Below are positions 18,292-27,247 of a DNA stretch of 64,000 nucleotides, one piece after another. The notes under the pieces are model-generated. The model was not told the DNA's origin. It saw only the letters and a list, made by a program, of their open reading frames with translations, and did not search any database. Source of the stretch: Paenibacillus curdlanolyticus YK9 (GTDB lineage Bacteria > Bacillota > Bacilli > Paenibacillales > Paenibacillaceae); assembly GCF_000179615.1 (NCBI RefSeq), contig NZ_AEDD01000002.1, positions 1-64,000 on the forward strand, in the 5' to 3' direction. Made by a program: the position numbers and the translations under genes. The stretch's first letter is position 1. Every line of letters begins with the position of its first letter.

Positions 18292-18997
18292 TTCCTTCCT
18301 CAACGTTAAATTTATAGCCGACGCCGCGCAAGGTCACGATCCAGCGCGGGTTCGTAGGATCCGGCTCGATTTTTTTGCGCAAATTGCTCATATGTACCAT
18401 AAGCGTCCTCGTATCTCCGATACTGTTCACGCCCCAGACCGCCTCGTACAAATTGGCCAATTGGAAAGCGCGATTCGGCTGCGTGGCCAGCAGGGCAAGC
18501 AGCTCAAACTCTTTGACGGACAAGGAAACATACTGATCGCCGACCCGAACGGTACGAGCGGTCAAATCAATGATGAGGCCGTCAAATACAAGCTGGTCCC
18601 GCACTGGCTTGTCGCGCTGTTCGCTTTGCAGCGATTGCCGGCGCAAATGCGCTTTGACTCTAGCAACTAACTGTCCTGGGCTGAACGGCTTAGTCATATA
18701 GTCATCGCCGCCAACAGACAAACCGTGTATAATGTCGTTATCGTCGCTCTTGGCGCTGACGAAGAGTACAGGAACAGCCGTTATTTCACGGATTTGCTGG
18801 CATACATCAAGTCCGTTTAATTGCTTCAATAGGACGTCCAGTACAATTAGATCAGGGCGAACCTCGTCCACCAATCGCAGCGCATCGGTTCCGTTGTCAG
18901 CCGCATATACGGCGTAACCTTCCCGCTGGAGATAGAGGGTCATGAGCTCTATGATTTCAGGTTCGTCGTCCACGACCAAAATTTTGCTCACATTCAT
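18266..18997 (-). CDS. OmpR/PhoB-family response regulator
   Basis: 243 residues. The receiver domain (about 1-120) has the acidic pocket VVDDEPE, phospho-acceptor Asp in LIVLDVLL, the Thr/Ser switch FVSAKSDD and MTKPF Lys. A winged-helix DNA-binding domain (about 140-235) has EFELLALLATQPNRAF and RGVGYKF. Start ATG 18997 follows AGGAGG. It is divergent from a histidine kinase 109 bases away, so the two should form one signalling pair although they are transcribed apart. It shares a transcript with two RNA-modification genes, which is unusual. Input signal unknown. Confidence 0.9.
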   Translation of the reverse strand: MNVSKILVVDDEPEIIELMTLYLQREGYAVYAADNGTDALRLVDEVRPDLIVLDVLLKQLNGLDVCQQIREITAVPVLFVSAKSDDNDIIHGLSVGGDDYMTKPFSPGQLVARVKAHLRRQSLQSEQRDKPVRDQLVFDGLIIDLTARTVRVGDQYVSLSVKEFELLALLATQPNRAFQLANLYEAVWGVNSIGDTRTLMVHMSNLRKKIEPDPTNPRWIVTLRGVGYKFNVEEGNELPHVHR

Positions 18998-19023
18998 CTT
19001 CCATCCTCCTTGCTTTCTCGCTT

Positions 19024-19051
19024 ATTATAATCGAAGCGCTGTATTTGAAGC
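19024..19051 (-). promoter_or_regulatory. Probable promoter of response-regulator operon
   Basis: On the minus strand, TTGCTT-N18-TATAAT, with the -10 at 19024-19029, just upstream of the ribosome site of the regulator gene. Confidence 0.4.
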
Positions 19052-19106
19052 AACGATGTTCATAGGGAATGCCGCGCAACATATACCCTCTAGGGAGTGA
19101 TAGGCT

Positions 19107-21236
19107 ATTCGCAAACCTGCCTGGATAACCGTTATCGTGCTGATCGCGGTTGTCATCTTAAACGTAAGCCTCTTTAATCAATATGATGCGAACAACGGGC
19201 CTAAGCAGCCGCTCGCAGCGAATGGCATGCTAGACCTGTCCCAATGGGACATAGAGAACGACGGAATTGCCAAGCTGGATGGCAAATGGAGCTTCTACGA
19301 CGGGCAATTGTTAGAGCCTTCATCGCATTGGGATCAAACGCATAAGGCGGATTATGTTCCCGTGCCCTCCTCATGGAACAGCTATTCCAGTGACAAAGGC
19401 GTAGCAAGCGGACAAGGCTTTGCGACCTATCGGCTTACGATCCGAACAGAGCCGGATTTGGGCGCGCTCGCGATCCGCGTCCCGAACATTTTCAGCGCAT
19501 ACAAGCTGTGGATTAATGGCCGACTGCTAGCTGAAGCAGGCCATGTGGCGACAGACAAGAAGCATTCTGAAGCCGAGCAGTACCCGCGGATCATTACTTT
19601 CAATGCGGACAGCGGAACGGCGGATCTGATCATTCAAGTATCCAATTACGAGCATCGCAAGGGGGGCATATGGTCCGGCTTTACGATGGGGACGAGCCAG
19701 CAGATTGCGAGGCAAGAAATTATTGCAGTAGCGGAGCAGATGCTGATCATCGGCAGCTTGTTTATTATCGGCACCTATCATCTTGGTCTCTATGCGTTCA
19801 GGCGAAGAGAGCGATTTACGCTGCCATTTGGCTTATTATGCTTGCTCGTTGCGCTTCGGATGGGCGTTACTGGCGAAACGATGCTGTTCCAGCGATTCCC
19901 GGAGCTGCCTTGGGAAGTCGGCATGCGAATTGAATACATAGCCTTCGCGCTTACTGGCGTTGCCGGGTATGCTTACATCTTCCGAATGTTCCCGATGGAT
20001 GGCTCCAAGCGCTTTTATAGGCTTGCGTATGGAATTGGCATCGGACTTTCGATTGCGACGCTGGGTTTGCCGACCATCGTCTTCACGCGATGGCTCGTCG
20101 TCTATCAGCTGTTTATTATTACGGTTTGCGCGTATTGCTTCTATGTTGTCGTTAAGGCGAGGCTGCGAAAGCGAGAGGGCTCGACCCTTGTGCTCACCGG
20201 CTTATCGATCTTTATAGCGACGGTCATCAACGATATTTTGTTTTATGGCGAGCAGCTTGTCTCCGTACAGCTTGTGCCGATCGGTGTGACCTGCTTTATT
20301 TTGATGCAATCATTGATCTTATCCAATCGGTTTACGTTCGCGCTTCGCAAAGTCGAACTCGTGTCCGAAGAGCTCCGCGAGCTCAACATGCACCTGGAGA
20401 AGCGCGTCGTCGAGCGGACAGACGAGCTGCAGCGCTCGTATGCCTCCCTTGAGCAGTCGACTGGAGAGCTGGAGCGGCAAGAGAAATCAAGGCGCCACTT
20501 GCTCTCGAATATTTCGCATGATCTACGGACTCCGATAACGCTTGTCCAAGGCTATTTGGAAGCGATGCGGGATGGCGTCGTCGACGATAAAGAGCAGCAG
20601 CGGCGTTATATCCAGATGATGCTCGGCAAGCTGTCGCGTTTAAACGGGCTCATCGATGATTTATTCGAGCTGTCCAAACTAGAAGCGGGTCAGGTTCGAT
20701 TCCATTATGAAACAGTTGGTCTTAAGGACTGGCTGGAATCGCTGTATCTATCATTCGAGATGGATGTTGCCAAAGACGGAGGGATACTGGAGTGCCGTTA
20801 CAATGGCGAGCTTCTCGCTGGAGATGAAAGCATGGATGAAGTCGTCGCTTCGGAAGCTTCCCCGGATCATCGGGCAGTACGCATTGATCTAGCGCGTATG
20901 GAGCAGGTCATTTCGAATCTGATCTATAATGCGCTTCGTTATTTGCCGGATGGCGAACCTGATCAGCGGATTTACATTGACGCTTATGAGTCGGGGGAGG
21001 TTGCAATTATTGAGGTAAGGGATACGGGAAGCGGCATCGATCCAGAGGATTTACCTCATATATTCGATCGATTTTACAAGAAAGACAAGTCGCGCAATTC
21101 CTCTGAAGGAGGAAGCGGTCTGGGGTTAGCCATTGTCAAAGAGATTGTGCAGCAGCATGGCGGCGGGATCGAGGCGCGCAGCGAGAAAAATAAAGGGGCA
21201 TTATTTATCATTCATTTGCCTATCGCGAGGTCATAG
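19107..21236 (+). CDS. Sensor histidine kinase with 7TMR-DISM sensor
   Basis: About 709 residues. Order: N-terminal membrane anchor, extracellular jelly-roll (7TMR-DISMED2-like, about residues 40-200), seven membrane segments (about 205-400), coiled coil, HisKA with the phospho-acceptor in LLSNISHDLRTP, and an ATPase domain with NLIYNALRYL, VRDTGSGI, FDRFYK and GGSGLGLAIVK. Start choice: no ATG/GTG/TTG lies near the ribosome site AGGGAGTG (19092-19099). An ATT at 19107, 7 bases after it, gives (M)RKPAWITVIVLIAVVIL, a full membrane anchor. The first normal start, GTG 19137, has no ribosome site and cuts this anchor short. The stop context suggests coupling to the PAP2 gene downstream. Confidence 0.88.
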   Translation: MRKPAWITVIVLIAVVILNVSLFNQYDANNGPKQPLAANGMLDLSQWDIENDGIAKLDGKWSFYDGQLLEPSSHWDQTHKADYVPVPSSWNSYSSDKGVASGQGFATYRLTIRTEPDLGALAIRVPNIFSAYKLWINGRLLAEAGHVATDKKHSEAEQYPRIITFNADSGTADLIIQVSNYEHRKGGIWSGFTMGTSQQIARQEIIAVAEQMLIIGSLFIIGTYHLGLYAFRRRERFTLPFGLLCLLVALRMGVTGETMLFQRFPELPWEVGMRIEYIAFALTGVAGYAYIFRMFPMDGSKRFYRLAYGIGIGLSIATLGLPTIVFTRWLVVYQLFIITVCAYCFYVVVKARLRKREGSTLVLTGLSIFIATVINDILFYGEQLVSVQLVPIGVTCFILMQSLILSNRFTFALRKVELVSEELRELNMHLEKRVVERTDELQRSYASLEQSTGELERQEKSRRHLLSNISHDLRTPITLVQGYLEAMRDGVVDDKEQQRRYIQMMLGKLSRLNGLIDDLFELSKLEAGQVRFHYETVGLKDWLESLYLSFEMDVAKDGGILECRYNGELLAGDESMDEVVASEASPDHRAVRIDLARMEQVISNLIYNALRYLPDGEPDQRIYIDAYESGEVAIIEVRDTGSGIDPEDLPHIFDRFYKKDKSRNSSEGGSGLGLAIVKEIVQQHGGGIEARSEKNKGALFIIHLPIARS

Positions 21237-21274
21237 GGTTGGCAAGGAAAGCATCGGCAAGGGAGAGAGAAAAA

Positions 21275-21913
21275 GTGAAGAAGCAGCAATTGATCGCAGG
21301 GGCGGCTTTCGCCCTTTGTATCATCGTATTCGTCATCATAGCATTCACATTGCCCGAGGCAGGGCCAGCGCGTTTCGATGAGCGAGTTGCTCAAGCCGTT
21401 CATTCTTTAGCTGGCGACAGCGGGGAGGGATGGTGGAAAGCGGTGACCCAGCTCGGGTCATCCGTGGCAATCGTCGTCGTGTCGCTAGCGTATGCGGCAT
21501 GGTTCGGCTGGCGGAATCGCACATTTGGCGCATTATGGATACCGCTTGCAGGAATAGCCGCGTATGGCGTAAATCAAGTATTGAAAATGATGGTAGATCG
21601 TCCGCGTCCAGCAGGCGCTTGGGGCATAGAAACCGACGGCGCAAGCTTTCCAAGCGGCAATGCGATGCTCGCAGCTGCTGTTTATGGAACGATTGCGGCT
21701 TCGTTTGTTTTGTATGCTGCAGCCAGCCGAGTCGTGAAGGCAACAGTCGGTGCGGTCGGCTTCATCATTATCATCGCTGTAGGCTTTAGCCGGCTATACT
21801 TTAGTGTGCATTATTTCACGGACATCTTGGCTGGCTATGCAGCTGGCGCCTGTGTCATGCTCGCGGCGCTCCATTTGTTGAACATGGCGCTAAGCCGGGT
21901 TAAGCGATACTAA
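21275..21913 (+). CDS. PAP2-family membrane phosphatase
   Basis: 212 residues, five to six membrane segments. Lipid phosphatase motifs: KMMVDRPRP (motif 1), PSGN at residues 126-129 (motif 2) and SRLYFSVHYFTD (motif 3). Motif 2 normally reads PSGH, with the His as general acid. Here it is Asn129, so catalysis may be altered. Start GTG 21275 has AAGGGAGAG 7 bases upstream; a TTG at 21239 in frame lacks this. It follows the kinase gene closely. The likely substrate class is a phosphatidic acid or undecaprenyl pyrophosphate type lipid. Confidence 0.85.
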   Translation: MKKQQLIAGAAFALCIIVFVIIAFTLPEAGPARFDERVAQAVHSLAGDSGEGWWKAVTQLGSSVAIVVVSLAYAAWFGWRNRTFGALWIPLAGIAAYGVNQVLKMMVDRPRPAGAWGIETDGASFPSGNAMLAAAVYGTIAASFVLYAAASRVVKATVGAVGFIIIIAVGFSRLYFSVHYFTDILAGYAAGACVMLAALHLLNMALSRVKRY

Positions 21914-21964
21914 CAACCTTGGTATTGATGGCAGAAGCAACTATTCTTGTGGTCGTCTGGCAGG

Positions 21965-22294
21965 TCAATCCGACTGCCGGATGACGTCCATCATTTTGGT
22001 GATCGACTGTTTACGTTTATCCTGATCCATCGTGTTGAGCAATCGGAAGATCTCAACCGTCTCCGGAGATAACCCCGCTTCTGACTTGCTGAATTCCCCT
22101 CCGATAATATAATCCAATGAAACCTCGAAGTAGGATGAAAGCTTGATTAAGGTGTCATACACAGGCTGCCGATTGTTAATCTCGTAATGACTGTACGCGG
22201 AGCGTGTAATACCGATCTGTTTCGCCACCTCCTCCTGAGATAAATTTTTTCGCAATCGAAGCTCTCTCAATCGATCTCCCATCGTCATCGTCAT
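21965..22294 (-). CDS. XRE-family transcriptional regulator
   Basis: 109 residues. The helix-turn-helix (about residues 6-62) is LRLRKNLSQEEVAKQIGITRSAYSHYEINNRQP, close to SinR/SlrR-type repressors. The C-terminal 45 residues (SPETVEIFRLLNTMDQDKRK) are probably for dimerisation. Start ATG 22294 follows AAGGAG. A perfect 19-bp palindrome at 22350-22368 in its own upstream region is a natural autoregulatory operator, and it could also affect the divergent aminopeptidase gene. Confidence 0.85.
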   Translation of the reverse strand: MTMTMGDRLRELRLRKNLSQEEVAKQIGITRSAYSHYEINNRQPVYDTLIKLSSYFEVSLDYIIGGEFSKSEAGLSPETVEIFRLLNTMDQDKRKQSITKMMDVIRQSD

Positions 22295-22349
22295 GTCATT
22301 ACTCCTTACGGTTAAACTGCAACTCGCATTCTGTACTACTATTTAATTT

Positions 22350-22368
22350 ATGATACAAATTGTATCAT
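22350..22368. promoter_or_regulatory. 19-bp palindromic operator
   Basis: ATGATACAA-A-TTGTATCAT, perfect inverted repeat, 56 bases upstream of the XRE gene start and between it and the divergent map-like gene. Inferred binding site for the XRE protein. Confidence 0.6.
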
Positions 22369-22524
22369 TGTCAAGTTTTTGGACAATTTTTCACGCAAAA
22401 ATGCAAATCTGATGCACGGAAGCCGAAACGATGGCAAGGCAGTCGCCAATGGAGTATACTTTAGCAATAGACATTTACCCGCAGGAATGCTTCGGGTGGG
22501 ATAGGAAAGGAAGTTAGGACAGTC

Positions 22525-23286
22525 ATGATTGTAAAGACAGAGGAAGAATGGCAGGGATTGCGAGAAATCGGAGCGATCGTCGCGCATGTACGTGATGCAT
22601 TGATCGCGCAGGTTCGAGTAGGCGTTACGACGCTCGAGCTGGATAAGCTAGGCGGGGAGCTGCTTGCCAAACACGGAGCAGAATCGGCTCCGATCAAAAT
22701 GTATGAGTTCCCAGGCTTCACGTGCATTAGCGTGAATGAAACGGTAGCGCATGGCATTCCAGGCGACTATGTCATCAAGGAAGGCGATATCGTCAACGTC
22801 GACGTGTCCGCCTACAAGAATGGTTTTTATGCCGATACGGGTGCTACGACGGTCGCAGGATCGGACGTTTCTCCATTAAAACAGCGGCTGCTTGAAACGG
22901 CAGAGCTTGTTGTCGATGTGTCGATTAAGAAAGCGCGGGCGGGTGCGAAGCTGAACTCGCTAGGCGCTGCTGTATACAGAGAAGCGCGCAAGCGCGGCTT
23001 CCATATCGTTCAGAACCTGACCGGACACGGGATCGGTCGTTCCCTTCACGAGGAGCCTGAGCATATCGTCAGCTACTACGATCCTGACGATACGACGGTT
23101 TTGGAAGAAGGTCATGTTATCGCATTGGAGTCGTTCGTATCGACGGGTGCAGATCATGTTGTGCAGGGGACGGACGGTTGGGCGCTGCAGACGACCGACG
23201 GCAGCCTTGTTGCGCAATTCGAGCATACCGTTGTCGTGACGAAGGATAAGGCCGTCATTTTGACGCTTGGCGGTCAATTGGATTAA
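22525..23286 (+). CDS. Methionine aminopeptidase type I (second-copy type)
   Basis: 253 residues. Removes initiator Met from nascent proteins. Metal-binding residues are visible in NVDVSAYKNGFYADTGAT (two Asp), NLTGHGIGRSLHEEP (His), IALESF (Glu) and QFEHTVVV (Glu). It lacks a zinc-finger extension. The main map gene normally sits in the ribosomal-protein cluster, so this stand-alone gene is probably an accessory copy like B. subtilis YflG. Start ATG 22525 follows GGAAAGGAAG. Confidence 0.9.
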   Translation: MIVKTEEEWQGLREIGAIVAHVRDALIAQVRVGVTTLELDKLGGELLAKHGAESAPIKMYEFPGFTCISVNETVAHGIPGDYVIKEGDIVNVDVSAYKNGFYADTGATTVAGSDVSPLKQRLLETAELVVDVSIKKARAGAKLNSLGAAVYREARKRGFHIVQNLTGHGIGRSLHEEPEHIVSYYDPDDTTVLEEGHVIALESFVSTGADHVVQGTDGWALQTTDGSLVAQFEHTVVVTKDKAVILTLGGQLD

Positions 23287-23291
23287 CAAAT

Positions 23292-23341
23292 AAAGAGCAT
23301 CGGGTGTTCGCCGTTAAGGGGAAACCAGATGCTCTTTTATT
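23292..23341 (+). terminator. Intrinsic terminator
   Basis: AAAGAGCATC / GATGCTCTTTT with T-rich tail after the aminopeptidase gene. Confidence 0.75.
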
Positions 23342-23361
23342 GTGCTATTCGTTAGGTTGAA

Positions 23362-23778
23362 TTACAAGGCGTTGTAGTTCACTTGCCATTGAATGCCGAA
23401 TTTGTCGGTGAGGCTGCCATAACATTCACTCCAAAACGTTTTTTGGAGTTCCATTTGAACCGTGCCGCCAACTTTCAGCTTATTGAATACATGTTGAGTT
23501 TCCTCAATACTGTTGCTTTGGTAGGACAAGCTAATGTTCGTGCCCTGCGTATATGGCATGCCTGGGAATACGTCGGAGAACATCAAGATGCTGCCGCCGA
23601 TTACGAGGTTTGCGTGCATAACCAGGTTTTTCGCTTCCTCTGGCAGTGGGAAGGAAGGGTCTGATGGGGACTCACCGAACGTATGGATTTGTGAAACCTC
23701 AACGCCGAATACCTCGGCATAGAACTCGACAACCTCACGCGTATTTCCGTTAAAGTTCAAGTAAGCATTGATAGACAA
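23362..23778 (-). CDS. PhnB-like VOC-fold protein
   Basis: 138 residues beginning SINAYLNFNGNTREVVEFYAEVF, the classic opening of the PhnB / 3-demethylubiquinone-methyltransferase-like family (glyoxalase fold). Later motifs: MHANLVIGGSILMFSD and the C-terminal FWSECYGSLTDKFGIQW. Enzymatic activity is unknown for most members. A TTG start at 23778 is chosen because AAGGAG lies 8 bases upstream; the longer reading to 23859 has no ribosome site. Confidence 0.8.
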   Translation of the reverse strand: MSINAYLNFNGNTREVVEFYAEVFGVEVSQIHTFGESPSDPSFPLPEEAKNLVMHANLVIGGSILMFSDVFPGMPYTQGTNISLSYQSNSIEETQHVFNKLKVGGTVQMELQKTFWSECYGSLTDKFGIQWQVNYNAL

Positions 23779-24082
23779 CAGAATCACTCCTTGGTTTAGA
23801 TTCGGACAAGCTTTACCCACCTCACCATTGTATACGATCTCATACCTTTCCATAAGCATAAATTGTTAATTTCAACAAAAATCAACATGAGGTATGTAAT
23901 TCGAGAGATCGGTCCCATAGGTGAGGAAGTCGTCCGATGGCATTATTATCATAGAACATTTGTTCGCGTTAATCAAGTGCGGAATATGAGATATTTTGCA
24001 AAGGAAGGATATTACTTAATGTTGTCGAAATATAGGTTTACAAGTGCAAAATGTCGAATTAACAGAGAAAAGGGGCTTTACA

Positions 24083-24661
24083 GTGAATCCTAAATTTAGC
24101 CATACAAATTATCTAATTAGAAAAAAAGTGCTCTCTCTAGTTGGAGCAAAATTTCATATCTATGATAACAACGAGCAATTAGTCATGTTCTCGCAGCTGA
24201 AGGCTTTTAAGCTGAAGGAGGATATTCGCTTGTACGGCGACGAATCGATGAAAGAAGAGCTGATCACCATCCAAGCGCGCAGCGTGATCGACTTCTCTGC
24301 AACATATGATGTGATCGACGCCGTAACCGGAGAAAATCTCGGCTCCCTTCGCCGCAAAGGCATGAAGTCGATCCTCAAGGACGAATGGGTCATTCTCAGC
24401 CCGAATGAAACGGAGGTTGGGCTGATTAAAGAGGACAGCGCTCTGATGGCGATGCTGAGAAGGTTCCTGACAAACCTGATTCCGCAAAAGTTCAACGTTG
24501 AGCTGCAAGGGAGAAACGTTGCCTTATTTTATCAAAATTTCAACCCGTTCGTTAGCAAGCTTAATGTCGATTTTTCGTTGGATGCATCGAAACAGCTCGA
24601 TCGTCGCTTAGGCATTGCGGCAGCGGTTCTGCTGCTTGCAATCGAAGGGAAGCAAGGCTAA
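24083..24661 (+). CDS. LURP-one-related (LOR) domain protein
   Basis: 192 residues. The pattern LIRKKVLSLVGAKFHIYDNNEQLVMFSQ... followed by IQARSVIDFSATYDVIDAVTGENLGSLRRKG, KDEWVILSPNETEVGLIKED and a C-terminal hydrophobic segment fits the LOR/scramblase-like beta-barrel fold (Tubby-like). Function in bacteria is unknown. Start GTG 24083 follows AAGGGG by 7 bases; the earlier in-frame ATG 24044 lacks one. The 220 bases upstream are AT-rich with no other gene I trust. Confidence 0.75.
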   Translation: MNPKFSHTNYLIRKKVLSLVGAKFHIYDNNEQLVMFSQLKAFKLKEDIRLYGDESMKEELITIQARSVIDFSATYDVIDAVTGENLGSLRRKGMKSILKDEWVILSPNETEVGLIKEDSALMAMLRRFLTNLIPQKFNVELQGRNVALFYQNFNPFVSKLNVDFSLDASKQLDRRLGIAAAVLLLAIEGKQG

Positions 24662-24687
24662 CGGCTGCCGCACCTGCATAAAATAAC

Positions 24688-24722
24688 AACAGCGTATCGA
24701 TGGTTAATCGATGCGCTGTTTG
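24688..24722 (+). terminator. Probable terminator after LOR gene
   Basis: AACAGCGTATCGAT / ATCGATGCGCTGTT stem followed by a short T-rich tail (TGTGT). Confidence 0.6.
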
Positions 24723-24823
24723 TGTATACAAGAGAGATGCTGTATGCCCTTCGAAACGGTGCACCGAATGTCGGATAACGACTCGTTGCCTCTGTTATTC
24801 TACGAATGAGGGAGGCTGCTTGC

Positions 24824-25711
24824 ATGAATATGCTTGAGAATATGAACAAAGCAATGGCCTATATTGAAGCCAATCTGGCAAATGACATCGCGTACAGTGA
24901 AGCAGCGAAGCTGGCGGTTTGCTCGGAATTTCATTTTAAACGGATGTTTTCGTTCCTGGCGGGTGTTTCGTTGTCCGAATACGTACGCCGCAGAAGGCTA
25001 ACGCTGGCGGCATTCGACTTGCGGAACAGCTCTGCGCGGGTCATCGACGTAGCGATCAAGTATGGCTATGATTCACCGGATTCTTTCGCCAGAGCTTTCC
25101 AAACGCTGCACGGCGTCACGCCGTCAGAGGCTAGACATGCAGGTCAATTGTTGAAAGCCTTCCCTCCAATGACGTTTCAATTAACGATTCAAGGAGGAAG
25201 CGAAATGAACTATCGTATCGAGGACAAAGAAGCGTTTCGAATCGTAGGCTTGATGAAGAGGGTGCCTATTGTTTTTCATGGCGTTAATCCTGATATTGCT
25301 GCCATGTGGCAGAGCCTGAATGAGCAAATGATCCAGGAGCTCAAGCAGCTTTCCAACGGATCGCCTGCAGGTCTGATCAGCGCTTCTACGAATTTTTCGG
25401 AAGGGCGGATGGAGGAGAAGGGAGAGCTCGATCACTATATCGGCGTAGCTACCACGGAGGAATGTCCCGCGCATTACGCCCATCTTGAGGTGAAGGCGTC
25501 GACATGGGCTATTTTTGAAGCAGTAGGGCCTTTTCCGGCAACGCTCCAAAATGTATGGGGCCGGATCTATTCGGAATGGTTCCCTTCTTCCAACTATGAG
25601 CAAGCTGACGGGCCCGAGATGCTCTGGAATGAAAGCAAGGATATGACGTCGCCTACGTATAGAAGCGAGATTTGGATTCCGGTATCGAAGGCGAAACCAA
25701 TGGATGCCTAA
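24824..25711 (+). CDS. AraC-family regulator with GyrI-like effector domain
   Basis: 295 residues. The N-terminal AraC DNA-binding domain (about 5-105) has two helix-turn-helices ([51 protein letters not shown]). The C-terminal GyrI/SOUL-like domain (about 130-290) begins [11 protein letters not shown] and ends with SEIWIPV, typical of ligand-binding Rob/BmrR-type modules that respond to small hydrophobic compounds. Start ATG 24824 has GGGAGG upstream. No regulated gene is obvious nearby. Confidence 0.87.
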   Translation: MNMLENMNKAMAYIEANLANDIAYSEAAKLAVCSEFHFKRMFSFLAGVSLSEYVRRRRLTLAAFDLRNSSARVIDVAIKYGYDSPDSFARAFQTLHGVTPSEARHAGQLLKAFPPMTFQLTIQGGSEMNYRIEDKEAFRIVGLMKRVPIVFHGVNPDIAAMWQSLNEQMIQELKQLSNGSPAGLISASTNFSEGRMEEKGELDHYIGVATTEECPAHYAHLEVKASTWAIFEAVGPFPATLQNVWGRIYSEWFPSSNYEQADGPEMLWNESKDMTSPTYRSEIWIPVSKAKPMDA

Positions 25712-25733
25712 ACGGTTTAAAAGAGAAATAGCA

Positions 25734-25760
25734 GAGGCAGCCTGTCACGCAGGCTGCCTC
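25734..25760. terminator. Bidirectional terminator
   Basis: GAGGCAGCCTG / CAGGCTGCCTC perfect 11-bp stem between the convergent AraC and alkaline phosphatase genes. Confidence 0.7.
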
Positions 25761-25781
25761 TTGCAATTTCAAAACGATTGT

Positions 25782-27050
25782 TTATTTCTTGATTTTGAAT
25801 CCGAGCGCTTGCGCGAGCTTATCCAACACTTGCGTGTTCTCATAAATGCCAGTGAACAGCTCAGCGTTTTGGCCCATTGCCGTAATTGGAATGTCTACAG
25901 CCGTATGACCGGAAGTCGTCCAATCAACGACGAAGTTCAGCTTGGAGTTCGCGATTGCGAATGGACCGTCTTCCTTGGAGATGCCGTCGCCGGATTCGTC
26001 GTCCGCGTTCACTTCCTCGATCGAGAAGCCGCCGGTTTCATGGTCAGCGAGCACAAGCACGAGCGTATCGGGGTTCTTTTTGGCAAAGTCTTTCGCAACT
26101 TGAACGGATTTATCCAGCTCTTGACCGGATTTAATCGTCATTTTCGCGTTGTTATGATGTGCGAATTCATCCGTGCCTTCTTCCTCGACCATCAGGAAGA
26201 AGCCTTTTTTGTTAGCGGAGAGCGTTTCGATCGCTTTCTTCGTCATCTCCGGGAGGGAAACGACCGGATTGTAAATGTCGCCTTCGCCTTCAGCACGCTG
26301 TTGGAACATCTCCTCGTTCGCGAAGAGGCCAAGCAGCTTGCCGCCTTTTGCTTTTTGCAGCTCGCTTTTGCTCGATACGAAGCTGTAACCTAATTTTTTA
26401 GCTTTGTCGACCAGATTGCCTTGCGTGCCTTTGCTTTTCTCGGACGGATCTTCAGCCGGCTGATCCTGGAATTTGCCCGGCGTGCCAGCAGGGTACCAGA
26501 AGTCTTCGCCGCCGCCGAGGATGACGTCGATTTTGCTTTGCGTCAGGAATTGCAGGGCGATATCGCTTTGCTTCGAACGGTCTTCCACATGCGCGCCGAA
26601 TGCCGCGCCAGTCGCATCCGTCACTTGGCTCGTTGTCACAACGCCAGTCGATTTGCCTGCATCCTTGGCATATTCCATGATCGTTTTTACTGATTTCTTA
26701 TCAGCGTCCATGCCGATAGCGCCATTGTATGTTTTCACGCCGCTAGCATAAGCCGTCGCAGAAGCAGCCGAGTCCGTTACAGGCACAGTCGAGCTTGTAT
26801 GTATCAGTCCAGCGTAAGGCATGGAATCCATTGCAAGGCTGCCTTTCTCGCCTACCGTTGCCAGGCGAATGGCATCACGCTGTGCCATGCCCATGCCGTC
26901 GCCGACGAACAGGATAACATTTTTCGTTTGCTTGGTAGCTGCGTTCGCTTGCTCTGGGGCTTGTCCACCGATGCTTGCCGTAACGATCAGCGCAGTTGCC
27001 GCCGTCCCGAGAATGGCAGCCTTCATACCATGTTTTTTAACGAGTTTCAC
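25782..27050 (-). CDS. Secreted alkaline phosphatase
   Basis: 422 residues. A signal peptide (about 1-38, ending QANA-A) exports it. PhoA-type active site: FVGDGMGMAQ (metal Asp), nucleophile Ser in PVTDSAASATAYASG, VEEEGTDEFAHHNN, LADHETGGFSI and the C-terminal SGHTAVDIP. It scavenges phosphate from esters outside the cell. Start GTG 27050 follows GAGGAGG; an upstream ATG at 27086 lacks a ribosome site. Pho-box-like hexamers (TTAACC, TTAACA on the minus strand, 27120-27165) lie upstream but are imperfect, so PhoP control is only a guess. Confidence 0.92.
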   Translation of the reverse strand: MKLVKKHGMKAAILGTAATALIVTASIGGQAPEQANAATKQTKNVILFVGDGMGMAQRDAIRLATVGEKGSLAMDSMPYAGLIHTSSTVPVTDSAASATAYASGVKTYNGAIGMDADKKSVKTIMEYAKDAGKSTGVVTTSQVTDATGAAFGAHVEDRSKQSDIALQFLTQSKIDVILGGGEDFWYPAGTPGKFQDQPAEDPSEKSKGTQGNLVDKAKKLGYSFVSSKSELQKAKGGKLLGLFANEEMFQQRAEGEGDIYNPVVSLPEMTKKAIETLSANKKGFFLMVEEEGTDEFAHHNNAKMTIKSGQELDKSVQVAKDFAKKNPDTLVLVLADHETGGFSIEEVNADDESGDGISKEDGPFAIANSKLNFVVDWTTSGHTAVDIPITAMGQNAELFTGIYENTQVLDKLAQALGFKIKK

Positions 27051-27247
27051 TATGATTCCTCCTCTATTAGGTTTCGAATCGATCATAGTTTACGAGTATT
27101 AGGGGATTGTTTTCGTGATATCGAGATAATGTTAAGGCGTTCGGAGGGCTCAATGGGGGTTAATTGTGACTGAAAGCCTTTACATTCCCCTCATTTGGGT
27201 ATAGTATCCACATTATGCTTGCAAAAACCTTTGGGAGGGATGGATGG

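Noticed and set aside
23863-24093. 76-codon plus-strand ORF upstream of the LOR gene
   Set aside because: No ribosome site, overlaps the start of the LOR gene, composition typical of AT-rich intergenic DNA.
26750-26790. TCCGTTAC match to the family B end motif
   Set aside because: Single match inside the conserved active-site codons of the alkaline phosphatase gene; no further modules nearby.
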